Counted from the stretch's first letter, positions 32,570 to 40,346 are shown. The stretch: DNA of 40,803 nt from an uncultured Bacteroidales bacterium (GCA_905234665.1 CAJOIV010000016.1:26022-66824); one strand, 5' to 3'. Numbers and translations: made by a program. The notes: generated from the sequence alone by a model not told the origin.

Positions 32570-33289
32570 ATGAAGAAAGCAATGATTGCAGCCATGGTGC
32601 TGCTTATGACGGCGGGCAGCCTCTGCGCCCAGAACAACTTCCGTGGCATCGTGAAATACAAGGCCACGAGTACCGGCAAGGTCGACGTGGCCATCAAGCC
32701 CGAGCAGTCGGAACTGGAAATCAAGGTCTACGACAATAAGCTGATGTCGGGCAACACCGTCCAGAACGGTCTCAAGACCATCTCCGCCACCGACCTCAGC
32801 CAGGCCATCGCCTATCTGGCCGCCAACGACATCGAGCTCGAGAGCTATTCCGGCGACGGCAAGATCCTCGTCCGCAGCGAGGCCAACGCCGACTCGCTGA
32901 AGAGCATCGAGGCCAAGGACGAGGAACCCGGCCATTACTATTACGAATATGTCGACGAGACCAAGGATATCCTCGGCTACACCGCCAAGAAGCTCATCGT
33001 CCACAGCTTCGACGAGGAAGGCAACGACAATCCCGCTGTCTGCTGGTACACCACCGAGATAGGTCCCGAGTATTGCCTCCTCCTTGGCAACGTCAAGGGG
33101 CTCCCCCTCGTCTATGTCCAGAACGGCGAGGGGGGCCGTCAGGTGACCTATACCGCCACCGAGATTGTCAAGGGCAAGGTGAAGGAGGTCGAATTCCTGC
33201 CCCCCGCCGGCTATAAGGACATGACCGACGAGGAGTTGGAAGAGCTGGGCAAAGAACTGAACGACGCATTCGAACTGCTGCGCGAATAA
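32570..33289 (+). CDS. GLPGLI/DUF4412-like secreted protein
   Basis: The 239-residue product has a signal peptide (KKAMIAAMVLLMTAGSLCAQ) and segments reminiscent of GLPGLI- or DUF4412-type periplasmic proteins: FRGIVKYKAT near the start, KDILGYTAKKLIV, AVCWYTTEIGPEY and NVKGLPLVYVQNGE. These families are common in Bacteroidota and lack a known function. The C-terminal tail is acidic. The spacer that follows consists of heptamers up to ftsK. Confidence 0.75.
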   Translation: MKKAMIAAMVLLMTAGSLCAQNNFRGIVKYKATSTGKVDVAIKPEQSELEIKVYDNKLMSGNTVQNGLKTISATDLSQAIAYLAANDIELESYSGDGKILVRSEANADSLKSIEAKDEEPGHYYYEYVDETKDILGYTAKKLIVHSFDEEGNDNPAVCWYTTEIGPEYCLLLGNVKGLPLVYVQNGEGGRQVTYTATEIVKGKVKEVEFLPPAGYKDMTDEELEELGKELNDAFELLRE

Positions 33290-33331
33290 AGGTTATAGGT
33301 TATTGATTATAGGTTATTGAAAATTGAAAGG
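33290..33331. repeat. Heptamer array (AGGTTAT/TGATTAT) spanning the ftsK start
   Basis: Six units (AGGTTAT, AGGTTAT, TGATTAT, AGGTTAT, TGAAAAT, TGAAAGG) fill the whole gap from the preceding stop codon. The putative TTG start of ftsK (33324-33326) is inside it. Confidence 0.85.
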
Positions 33332-35711
33332 GGTTAAGAAAAATAAAAGGTCAGCCCGGCCCACGGGACGCTTCAAAGAGTTTTGGATGAGCACCCGCGG
33401 ACAGAAGCTCCGCGGGGCCATATACGTGCTGCTGGCAGTCTTCCTTGCCGTGGCCACGGTGTCGTTCTTCATCTCGTGGCCCAGCCACGAGAACTGGCTC
33501 GGACGGGTGGGCTACCACCTCTCTGCCTTGGTGGTGCAGAAGACCTTCGGCCTGGCATCCCTCGGCATCTCGTTCCTGCTCTTCATCTATGGACTGCGTC
33601 TTTGGAAGGTCAACCTCCTGCCTTGGAAGAAGACCTTCTGGAGTGTCGTTTTCTGGATGGTGTGGTTCTCGACGGTGGTGGCTTATTTTGTGGGAGTCTT
33701 CGGCAAGGGCAGCGACACTGCGGGCAACTACGCGGGCGTGACGGGCGACTTCATCGCCGAGCAACTCTATGGTCTGATCCGGTGGGGGACCCTTGTGGTC
33801 CTGCTGTTCATCGCCGTGGTGTTTCTCGTGTTCGTCCACAAGGTGCACATCAAACTGCCCAAGATCAAACTGCCTGAATCCCGTACAGATAATCAGTTGA
33901 CACACTCCTCCGTCAGCAAAGCTGACACCTCCCCTAACTTAGGGGAGGAGCCGGAGATACACATAGGGGAGGAGTTGGCGGGAGCCGGTTCGCATTCCGA
34001 CGAGGAAGACTCCGATGAGGAGAATGAGACCGTTACTTTCTCTATCGACGATGAGTTTGAAAGAGTCAACAACCGCGCCCGAGGCGAGAACCCTGCCGAC
34101 CCCACCTTCACCATCACAGACAATCAGGAACTTCCCCCGACCTCTCCAGAGAATGAGGGAAATAAAGGGAAGGATGCACCCCACGAGCACCATGGTCTTG
34201 ACGAACTCTACGACCCTCACCTCGACCTCAAGCAGTTCCAGATGCCCACGACCGACCTCCTCACCGACTGGGAGACACGCAACGTGAAGGTCACCAAAGA
34301 GGAGCTTGTCGAGAACAAGGACCGCATCGTCGAAACCCTCCGCAACTACGGCATCGAGATTGTCGAAATCACTGCTGCCCCGGGTCCTACGGTGACGCTC
34401 TATGAAATCAAGCCGGCCCCGGGTGTGCGTATCTCAAAGATCAAGGGGTTGGAGGACGACATAGCCCTCAGCCTCTCGGCCCTCGGCATCCGCATCATCG
34501 CCCCCATCCCCGGCAAGGGCACTGTGGGTATAGAGGTGCCCAACGCCAAGCCGCAGATTGTCTCGATGAAAACCATGCTTGAATGCGATGCCTTCGCCAA
34601 CAACACCAAGATGGAACTTCCCATTGCCTTTGGCAAGACCATCAGCAACGAACCCTTCGTCACCGACCTGGCGAAGATGCCCCACCTGCTGATGGCAGGT
34701 GCCACGGGCACGGGTAAGTCGGTCGGCCTGAACGCCGTCATCGCCTCGTTGCTCTTCAAGAAGCACCCGTCGGAGCTGAAATTCGTGATGGTCGACCCCA
34801 AGAAGGTGGAGCTTTCCTTATATAATAAGATAGAGAGACACTATCTGGCCATGCTGCCCGACAGCGAGGAGGCCATCATCACCGACGTCAAGAAGGTGGT
34901 GCGCACGCTCAACTCGCTTTGCATCGAGATGGACAATAGGTACGACCTGCTGCGTCAGGCGCAGGTGCGCAAGATTACGGAGTACAACGAGAAATTCGTG
35001 CACCGCCAGCTCAACCCGGAGAACGGGCACCGTTATCTGCCATATATCGTGTTGGTCATCGACGAGTTTGCCGACCTCATCATGACGGCAGGCAAGGAGG
35101 TGGAGCAGCCCATCTGCCGTCTTGCCCAGCTAGCCCGCGCCGTGGGCATCCACCTCATCATCGCCACACAGCGCCCCACCACTAACATCATCACCGGCAC
35201 CATCAAGGCCAACTTCCCCGCCCGTATCGCCTTCAAGGTCACCAGTGGCATCGACTCGCGCACCATCCTCGACACCGGCGGCGCGCAGCGCCTCATCGGA
35301 CGAGGAGACATGCTTATCTCCCTTTCGGGGGCAGACCTCGTGCGCATCCAGTGCGCCCTCATCGAGACCGAGGAGATTGAACGCCTTGCCGAGTTCATCG
35401 GCGACCAGCGCGGCTACCCGCAGGGCTTCCTGCTGCCGGAATACCTCGACGAGAACGAGGAGCCCAACAAAGACTTCGACCCCAAGCAGAAAGACGAGTT
35501 CTTCAACGACGCCGCCCGTCTGGTTGTCGCGAGCCAGTTCGGCTCTACCTCCCTCCTCCAGCGCAAGCTGCAGTTGGGCTACAACCGCGCCGGACGCATC
35601 ATCGACCAGCTCGAGGCCGCCGGCATCGTGGGCCCCTACAACGGCTCCAAGGCCCGCGAGGTGCTCGTCCACGACGAGGTGCAGCTCGAGGAAATCCTCA
35701 GAGAACTATAA
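33324..35711 (+). CDS. ftsK: DNA translocase FtsK/SpoIIIE
   Basis: The 795-residue protein has four membrane helices (about 30-175), an acidic linker (about 180-300), the alpha-beta motor domain with Walker A GATGTGKS (459-466) and the C-terminal gamma winged helix (SLLQRKLQLGYNRAGRIIDQLE). FtsK pumps DNA at the division septum and activates XerCD recombination at dif. The start is TTG 33324 within a heptamer array; the first ATG (33387) would cut a basic leader of 21 residues. Residues about 193-209 (THSSVSKADTSPNLGEE) are encoded by the dispersed palindromic element. Confidence 0.95.
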   Translation: MKGVKKNKRSARPTGRFKEFWMSTRGQKLRGAIYVLLAVFLAVATVSFFISWPSHENWLGRVGYHLSALVVQKTFGLASLGISFLLFIYGLRLWKVNLLPWKKTFWSVVFWMVWFSTVVAYFVGVFGKGSDTAGNYAGVTGDFIAEQLYGLIRWGTLVVLLFIAVVFLVFVHKVHIKLPKIKLPESRTDNQLTHSSVSKADTSPNLGEEPEIHIGEELAGAGSHSDEEDSDEENETVTFSIDDEFERVNNRARGENPADPTFTITDNQELPPTSPENEGNKGKDAPHEHHGLDELYDPHLDLKQFQMPTTDLLTDWETRNVKVTKEELVENKDRIVETLRNYGIEIVEITAAPGPTVTLYEIKPAPGVRISKIKGLEDDIALSLSALGIRIIAPIPGKGTVGIEVPNAKPQIVSMKTMLECDAFANNTKMELPIAFGKTISNEPFVTDLAKMPHLLMAGATGTGKSVGLNAVIASLLFKKHPSELKFVMVDPKKVELSLYNKIERHYLAMLPDSEEAIITDVKKVVRTLNSLCIEMDNRYDLLRQAQVRKITEYNEKFVHRQLNPENGHRYLPYIVLVIDEFADLIMTAGKEVEQPICRLAQLARAVGIHLIIATQRPTTNIITGTIKANFPARIAFKVTSGIDSRTILDTGGAQRLIGRGDMLISLSGADLVRIQCALIETEEIERLAEFIGDQRGYPQGFLLPEYLDENEEPNKDFDPKQKDEFFNDAARLVVASQFGSTSLLQRKLQLGYNRAGRIIDQLEAAGIVGPYNGSKAREVLVHDEVQLEEILREL
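33900..33959. repeat. Dispersed multi-hairpin element, half copy inside ftsK
   Basis: The left half of the element, from ACACACTCCT through the GTCAGC-aaa-GCTGAC hairpin and the CTCCCCTAA-c-TTAGGGGAG hairpin to GGAGATA, lies in the linker-coding part of ftsK. It is read in the only open frame of that strand. Confidence 0.88.
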
Positions 35712-35719
35712 CAATAGAA

Positions 35720-35756
35720 AGAAGAAGGCTGCCATCCGGCAGCCTTCTTCTTATTT
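35720..35756. terminator. Bidirectional terminator between ftsK and the PepSY-like gene
   Basis: GAAGAAGGCTGCC (35722-35734) pairs perfectly with GGCAGCCTTCTTC (35739-35751) with an ATCC loop and TTATTT after it. It serves ftsK and the convergent minus-strand gene. Confidence 0.9.
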
Positions 35757-35770
35757 AGGAAACTATTCTC

Positions 35771-36253
35771 TTAGAGCTCGTCGACGACCTCAATCATCTT
35801 GCCGTCGGTCTCGAAAGAGAGAATCTTCACGTCGGTCTCCTTCTTCCACCAGAGGATTCCCTTCATGCGGACGATGCGTGCCTGGTAGCTCATCTTGTTG
35901 CGGAGGCTGCGGGCGTAGACGCAGGAAATCTTGTGGGAAGGGTAGAGGTTGTGGACGCTGTCTTTGATGGCGTGAGGGTAGTACTGGGGCTCGATGTAAT
36001 AGCGGGTCTCGGTGCTTTTCTGTGTGAAGCGCATGGCCATCGCGTTACCCTCGTTGTCGGTGTACGAGGCCATGTAGGCGCTGCTGTCGAGGGCCATTGA
36101 CCAGGAGATATTCTGGGCGTCCTTGGCCTGATTTTGGAAATCTTTTACGAACCGTGCGGGCACATCGGCTTCCTTCACGGCTTTCTCTTTCTGGGCGAAA
36201 ATGACGGTCTGCCCCATGAAGAGAATGACGATAAGTGCAAATAACCTTTTCAT
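35771..36253 (-). CDS. PepSY-like/DUF2874-type secreted protein
   Basis: The 160-residue protein has a signal peptide (KRLFALIVILFMGQTVIFAQ) and one soluble domain. The segment VPARFVKDFQNQAKDAQNISW resembles the opening of beta-lactamase-inhibitor-like PepSY proteins, which usually read xxVPxxVxxxFxxxxPxAxxxxW. Function is unknown. It has a near-consensus promoter inside the 3' end of trmH. Confidence 0.7.
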   Translation of the reverse strand: MKRLFALIVILFMGQTVIFAQKEKAVKEADVPARFVKDFQNQAKDAQNISWSMALDSSAYMASYTDNEGNAMAMRFTQKSTETRYYIEPQYYPHAIKDSVHNLYPSHKISCVYARSLRNKMSYQARIVRMKGILWWKKETDVKILSFETDGKMIEVVDEL

Positions 36254-36292
36254 ATTGATATAATTATATGTTTTAGTCTTGTGTGAAAGCGT

Positions 36293-37030
36293 CTACAAAG
36301 ATAGGACTTTTTTTTCAATCGGCAAAGAATTTTTCAGTTGTTCCATCACCTTACGGCCGTCGCGCACGACCTGCATGGACCAAAAGAGTTTGAGGGTGAC
36401 CTGCTCGTCGGGGGTGAGTTGCCAGTGGATAGAAGGGGTGGCGCGCATGCGTTCGGTGAGACTGAAGAGGGAGAGTGCAGCGCAGACGCTGATGTTAAAA
36501 CTCTCGGTGAATCCGTACATGGGTATCTTGACATAGGCGTCGGCATGGTCGATGGCTTCCTGGGAGAGGCCGGTGAGTTCGGTGCCGAAGACGAGCGCTA
36601 TGGGTTGACGGATGTCGAGGTCGTTTATGAGGGAGTCCTGTTCGTGAGGAAGCGTGGCGACGATGCGGTAGCCGCGGGCGCGCAGGGTGTCGTAGGTCTC
36701 GAGGATGGAGGGGTGTTTATAGTAGTCGACCCACTTGCTGCTGCCGACAGCGACGTCGTCGGCGGGGTTGAAAGCGTTGTGGTTCTCGACTACGTGGACG
36801 TCCTGCACGCCGAAACAGTCGCAGGAGCGCAGCACCGCGCTGGCGTTGTGGCTCTGGTAGACATCCTCAAGCACCACGGCGATGTGGCGTGTGCGGTTCT
36901 GCACGAGGCGGTCGAAGAGTTCCCGTTTGTTGTCGCTGAAGAAGGCGGACATCTCTTCGTAGAGCCGTTCCTTCTGCCCGACGTCAAGCCCGGCGAATAT
37001 GTTCTGGTATTCAGGAGTGATGTTTGGCAT
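36293..37030 (-). CDS. trmH: TrmH/SpoU-family RNA 2'-O-methyltransferase
   Basis: The 245-residue SPOUT enzyme has motif 1 as NASAVLRSCDCFG, motif 2 as LVFGTELTGLS and motif 3 as IPMYGFTESFNISVCAA. The size and C-terminal extension fit tRNA (Gm18) methyltransferase TrmH, though another 2'-O target is possible. It lies downstream of two glycosyltransferase genes on the same strand, with a heptamer spacer (37035-37053). Confidence 0.93.
   Translation of the reverse strand: MPNITPEYQNIFAGLDVGQKERLYEEMSAFFSDNKRELFDRLVQNRTRHIAVVLEDVYQSHNASAVLRSCDCFGVQDVHVVENHNAFNPADDVAVGSSKWVDYYKHPSILETYDTLRARGYRIVATLPHEQDSLINDLDIRQPIALVFGTELTGLSQEAIDHADAYVKIPMYGFTESFNISVCAALSLFSLTERMRATPSIHWQLTPDEQVTLKLFWSMQVVRDGRKVMEQLKNSLPIEKKVLSL
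36296..36325 (-). promoter_or_regulatory. Consensus promoter for the PepSY-like gene, within trmH
   Basis: TTG (36323-36325) is followed by exactly 19 bp and TATCTTTG (36296-36303) on the minus strand. The gene start is 43 bp downstream at 36253. It lies inside the last codons of trmH. Confidence 0.8.
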
Positions 37031-37034
37031 TGGG

Positions 37035-37053
37035 GAATTGAGAATTGAGAGTT
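37035..37053. repeat. Heptamer array (GARAATT) between a GT4 gene and trmH
   Basis: A partial unit GAATT, GAGAATT and GAGAGTT fill the spacer. The stop codon of the upstream glycosyltransferase (37052-37054) overlaps the array end. Confidence 0.75.
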
Positions 37054-38092
37054 AAAGGTTTTTGTATAGGTTGAGGTATTGCTCCAAATGGTGGTCGTAG
37101 GAGAATCGGGCGGCGTGTTCTTTGCAGGCTTGTGCCTGTTGGGGAGTGAAACGGTCAAGACCCTCTCTGATGGTGCGTGCCATGGTGTCGGGCTCGAAGT
37201 CGGGGAAATAGAATGCCTGGTCGCCGCCAATCTCGGGGAGGCTGGTGCAGGGGGAACAGAAGACGGGCTTGCCCCATTGCATGGCTTCGATGACGGGGAG
37301 TCCAAATCCCTCCGCTACCGAAGGAAAGAGGAGTGCGGTGCAATGGGCATAGAGCCAGCGGCGCTCGCTGTCGCTCACAGTTCCGATTATCTGTATGTTG
37401 GGATGGGAGGGAAGGGACTCCCTGAGTTTCCGGGCATAATCGTCGGTGTCGTCACCGGCTATGATCAATGTCTCTTCCATCCGGTCCATCATGGGGAAGA
37501 GGGTGTGGAGATTCTTTTTGGCTTTGACCACACCGATACTCAGGAAGAAGGGCCGTGAGGGGTCGACTCCCGGAGGAGGCGTCTGCTCCCCCTCGGTCAG
37601 GGTTTCCACGCCATTGTAGATGACATGGAGAGGTTTGCCTTGCAGGTCGAGGTGCCGCAGGGCATCCTGTTTGGCATATTCCGAGATGAAGCAGATTTCG
37701 GAGGAGCTGTCGCACTCGCGCTGCAGGCGATGGAGGTAGCGGAGTTGCTTCCTGTCCCGCTTTTCGTAGAGGAAGTTGAGGTCGTGGATGGTCAATATCC
37801 GTCGCGTGGTGTGGTGCGCGGGACGGAAGGGGGAGAGTTGGTGGATGGAGTGCAATATGTCGTACCGCGGCATGAGCCAGGGCAGGTGACGGTAGATATC
37901 GTGCGCTTGGAGGTACTGGACGTGGGTGCCGAAGCGGCCCACATAGCCGTGGGGAACGAATAGGGTGGGCTGACAATTATCGCCGAAGGCATCGGAGTGC
38001 GCCGCTATCCACCGCCCGTAGTTTTGCGCCACTTGCCCCAATCCGCAGTAGGGATGCCGCAGGATGCTCAGATCTATGAGAATTCTTTTCAT
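37052..38092 (-). CDS. GT4-type (glycosyl transferases group 1) glycosyltransferase
   Basis: The 346-residue protein has the GT-B fold and starts MKRILIDLSILRHPYCGLGQ. The C-terminal half has FFLSIGVVKAKKNLHTLF and SVAEGFGLPVIEAMQWGKPVF, with the EGFGLPVIEA nucleotide-sugar motif. It probably adds a hexose to a lipopolysaccharide, capsule or exopolysaccharide. It overlaps the GT2 gene by 4 bp (ATGA), which supports a joint pathway. Donor and acceptor are unknown. Confidence 0.93.
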   Translation of the reverse strand: MKRILIDLSILRHPYCGLGQVAQNYGRWIAAHSDAFGDNCQPTLFVPHGYVGRFGTHVQYLQAHDIYRHLPWLMPRYDILHSIHQLSPFRPAHHTTRRILTIHDLNFLYEKRDRKQLRYLHRLQRECDSSSEICFISEYAKQDALRHLDLQGKPLHVIYNGVETLTEGEQTPPPGVDPSRPFFLSIGVVKAKKNLHTLFPMMDRMEETLIIAGDDTDDYARKLRESLPSHPNIQIIGTVSDSERRWLYAHCTALLFPSVAEGFGLPVIEAMQWGKPVFCSPCTSLPEIGGDQAFYFPDFEPDTMARTIREGLDRFTPQQAQACKEHAARFSYDHHLEQYLNLYKNL

Positions 38093-39024
38093 TCTTCACT
38101 TTTCAGTTGCCAAAGTTCCGCCAGTCTTGCATATTTGAGGAAAGTGTAGGTGGCCGAGAGGCGGCACACGTTGAATCCGGCATGCCCGTCGAGGAATCCG
38201 AGGCGAAGGAAGTAACTGTGGAAGAAGGTCCAGGCGGGTTTGAAAAAGGTGCTGCCCCGATGGGCACGCTTGCCTTGGGCGAAAGCTTTTTGGGCCGCCA
38301 TAAGGGAATACTTCACCGTTCGCTCGGCATGCTCCCCCACACTATAGTAGCTGTAGTGCAGGAGGTCGCCCTTGAGATGTTGATTTATTGGTGGGGTTGG
38401 ACACACTCCTCCGGTCCGTTGGACCACCTCCCCTAACTTAGGGGAGGTGTTGCTGCCGCGGTCATTAGCAGTGTCAGAAGCAAGTTGCATTCTTGGCTGC
38501 TCCCCTAAGTTAGGGGAGCTGTCAGCTCTGCTGACTGAGGAGTGTGCCGGGTCTTTGGGGCGAAGCTCCTCATGCACCGTGCCGTCCCATTCCATCATGT
38601 CGCGGTGGAAGAGACGGGTGCAGACATCCGGATACCACCCGCAGTGGCGGATCCAATGACCGCAATAGTTGGTGAGGCGGTTGAAGGAGAATTGAGAATT
38701 GAGAATTGAGAATTGAGAATTGTCTGAGTGTTTGAGGGCGAGAATGCTCTCCCGCAGGGTAGGGGAGAGGGCCTCGTCGGCATCGATGCTCAGGATCCAG
38801 GGGTGGGTGGCGAGGCTGTTGGCATAGTTCTTCTGTCCCGAATAGCCCTCCCATGGATGGACGACGAAGCGAGCCCCGTGGGCGATGCATAGTTCCTGGG
38901 TGCGGTCGGTGGAGCCGGAGTCGACGACGACGACCTCGTCGGCCACGCCGTCAAGTGAGGCGAGGCACCTTTCGATGTTGCGTTCTTCGTCCTGAGTGAT
39001 GATGATGGCTGTGATACGTTCCAT
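38089..39024 (-). CDS. GT2-family LPS-core-type glycosyltransferase with repeat-derived insertions
   Basis: From ATG 39024 the product has 311 residues; a longer frame to 39135 extends past the -7 box at 39047-39054 and was rejected. The N-terminal GT-A part starts MERITAIIITQDEERNIERC, and has VVVDSGSTDRT and SIDADEALS (DxD-like). The late parts NYCGHWIRHCGWYPD, VHEELRPK and LLHYSYYSVGEH match WaaE/KdtX-like beta-glucosyltransferases. Residues about 102-113 (NSQFSILNSQFS) come from five perfect heptamers, and about 160-208 come from the dispersed palindromic element. Both sit where loops are expected. They look like insertions into an otherwise intact gene; activity with them is unproved. 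Confidence 0.9.
   Translation of the reverse strand: MERITAIIITQDEERNIERCLASLDGVADEVVVVDSGSTDRTQELCIAHGARFVVHPWEGYSGQKNYANSLATHPWILSIDADEALSPTLRESILALKHSDNSQFSILNSQFSFNRLTNYCGHWIRHCGWYPDVCTRLFHRDMMEWDGTVHEELRPKDPAHSSVSRADSSPNLGEQPRMQLASDTANDRGSNTSPKLGEVVQRTGGVCPTPPINQHLKGDLLHYSYYSVGEHAERTVKYSLMAAQKAFAQGKRAHRGSTFFKPAWTFFHSYFLRLGFLDGHAGFNVCRLSATYTFLKYARLAELWQLKSEE
38401..38546. repeat. Dispersed multi-hairpin element, in reverse orientation inside the GT2 gene
   Basis: ACACACTCCT at 38401-38410 and AGGAGTGTG at 38538-38546 bound the element. Inside are GGTCC-gtt-GGACC, the two CTCCCCTAA hairpins (38428-38446 and 38500-38518) and GTCAGC-tct-GCTGAC. The distance between the two long hairpins is 72 bp instead of the 50 bp in copy 1. 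The 72-bp spacing puts both hairpins in the open coding frame on the minus strand. Confidence 0.9.
38687..38721. repeat. Five perfect GAGAATT heptamers inside the GT2 gene
   Basis: Five identical 7-bp units follow one another in the coding sequence and encode NSQFSILNSQFS on the minus strand. A gain or loss of one unit would shift the reading frame of the glycosyltransferase. Confidence 0.92.
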
Positions 39025-39046
39025 GTAGGTAGTCGTATTGGAAATG

Positions 39047-39054
39047 CAAATATA
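39047..39054 (-). promoter_or_regulatory. -7 box of the GT2-GT4-trmH unit
   Basis: The minus strand reads TATATTTG, 22 bp upstream of the ATG at 39024, matching TAnnTTTG. Confidence 0.65.
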
Positions 39055-39097
39055 CATGTTTTTTTTGAAATGGGAAGAGTATGTCGATTTTTTTTTG

Positions 39098-39105
39098 TAC
39101 TTTTG
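39098..39105 (+). promoter_or_regulatory. -7 box of the divergent GT4 gene
   Basis: TACTTTTG matches TAnnTTTG and lies 22 bp before the ATG at 39128. It is 43 bp from the divergent minus-strand box. Confidence 0.7.
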
Positions 39106-39127
39106 CATTCTCAAACAAACATTGTTT

Positions 39128-40276
39128 ATGGTCATAGGATTCGACGCAAAGCGTGCATTTCAGAACAATACGGGCTTGGGGAACTATAGCCGAATGTTGA
39201 TTTGCGGCCTGGCTCAGGAGCATCAGGACGTTCATGCGGTACTCTATTCGCCGAGTATGTCGGGCGACTATAGGTCCTATTTTTCGGGATATGCGAACAT
39301 CTCGACGCGTCAGCCGTCAGGGTGGGACCGTCGTGTGCCCAACCTCTGGCGCGGTTTCGGGATAGGGATGCATCTGACAGGCGACAAAGTGAAGCTGTAC
39401 CATGGCCTGAGCCATGAGCTGCCCCACGGCATCCCGAAGGGCATCAAGAAAGTGGTGACGATGCACGACTTGATAGTGTGGCGCTACCCGCAGTACTTTA
39501 AGCATTTCGACCGTGTCGTGCACCGTATCAAGCAGCGTCATTCGTGCAAGATAGCCGATGTGGTGGTGGCCATCAGCGAGCAGACGAAGCGCGATTTGAT
39601 AGATATCATGCATGTCCCAGAGGAGAAGATACGGGTGCTCTACCAGTCGTGCGACCAAATCTTCTGGCAACCGATACCTGAAGACGACAAGAAGGACATC
39701 AAGGCGCTGTACCATTTGCCTGAGAAGTACTTCGTGTGTGTGGGTACCATAGAGGAAAGGAAGAACCAGATTTCGACCGTGAAGGCGCTGAAAGAACTGC
39801 CCGAGGATGTGCATCTGGTGATTGTGGGCCGTCCCCACACGCATTACTATTTCGAGCTGCAACGCACGATTCGCGAGTTGGAGTTGAACGACAGGGTGCA
39901 CATCATCCAGAAGGCCGATTTTGAAGACTTCCCCGGATTGTATGCCAATGCCGTGGGCTCGGTCTATGTCTCCCGCTTCGAGGGATTTGGCATCCCTATC
40001 CTGGAGTCGATGTGCTGTGATATACCGGTGATTACCTCGAACTGCTCCTCGATGCCCGAGGCCGGAGGCGAGGCGGCGTTGTATGTCAACCCCGAAGACC
40101 CGAAGGATATTGCCTCCAAGATGCGCATGCTCTTGAATCAGCCCACCCTGCGCGAGGAGCTGATAGCCAAAGGACGTGTGCAGCGTGAGAAATACACGCA
40201 GCACGCCATCATCGAACAATTCTACTCCCTCTACAGCGAACTGTTGGGCAAGGACATCGACAGCGAGGAAAACTAA
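39128..40276 (+). CDS. GT4-type glycosyltransferase
   Basis: The 382-residue protein from ATG 39128 starts MVIGFDAKRAFQNNTGLGNY, as in many GT4 enzymes of Bacteroidota surface loci. The nucleotide-sugar half has YFVCVGTIEERKNQ, RFEGFGIPILESMCC and SMPEAGGEAALYVNPEDP. A frame opening at 39038 adds 30 residues but starts upstream of the -7 box, so it was rejected. It diverges from the GT2 gene and is closed by a terminator, so it is transcribed alone. Donor and acceptor unknown. Confidence 0.94.
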   Translation: MVIGFDAKRAFQNNTGLGNYSRMLICGLAQEHQDVHAVLYSPSMSGDYRSYFSGYANISTRQPSGWDRRVPNLWRGFGIGMHLTGDKVKLYHGLSHELPHGIPKGIKKVVTMHDLIVWRYPQYFKHFDRVVHRIKQRHSCKIADVVVAISEQTKRDLIDIMHVPEEKIRVLYQSCDQIFWQPIPEDDKKDIKALYHLPEKYFVCVGTIEERKNQISTVKALKELPEDVHLVIVGRPHTHYYFELQRTIRELELNDRVHIIQKADFEDFPGLYANAVGSVYVSRFEGFGIPILESMCCDIPVITSNCSSMPEAGGEAALYVNPEDPKDIASKMRMLLNQPTLREELIAKGRVQREKYTQHAIIEQFYSLYSELLGKDIDSEEN

Positions 40277-40290
40277 GAGGTATATATACA

Positions 40291-40332
40291 AAAAGGGCCT
40301 GCCGGAATAACCTGCAGGCCCTTCTCGTTTTT
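40291..40332. terminator. Terminator after the GT4 gene
   Basis: AAGGGCCTGC (40293-40302) pairs perfectly with GCAGGCCCTT (40314-40323), with CTCGTTTTT after it. The A-run before the left arm lets it serve the convergent gene at 40347 too. Confidence 0.9.
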
Positions 40333-40346
40333 CGTTCTTGATCTTG

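Noticed and set aside
39024..39135. Longer N-terminus for the GT2 enzyme
   Set aside because: It extends past the promoter -7 box at 39047-39054 and adds residues unlike the family.
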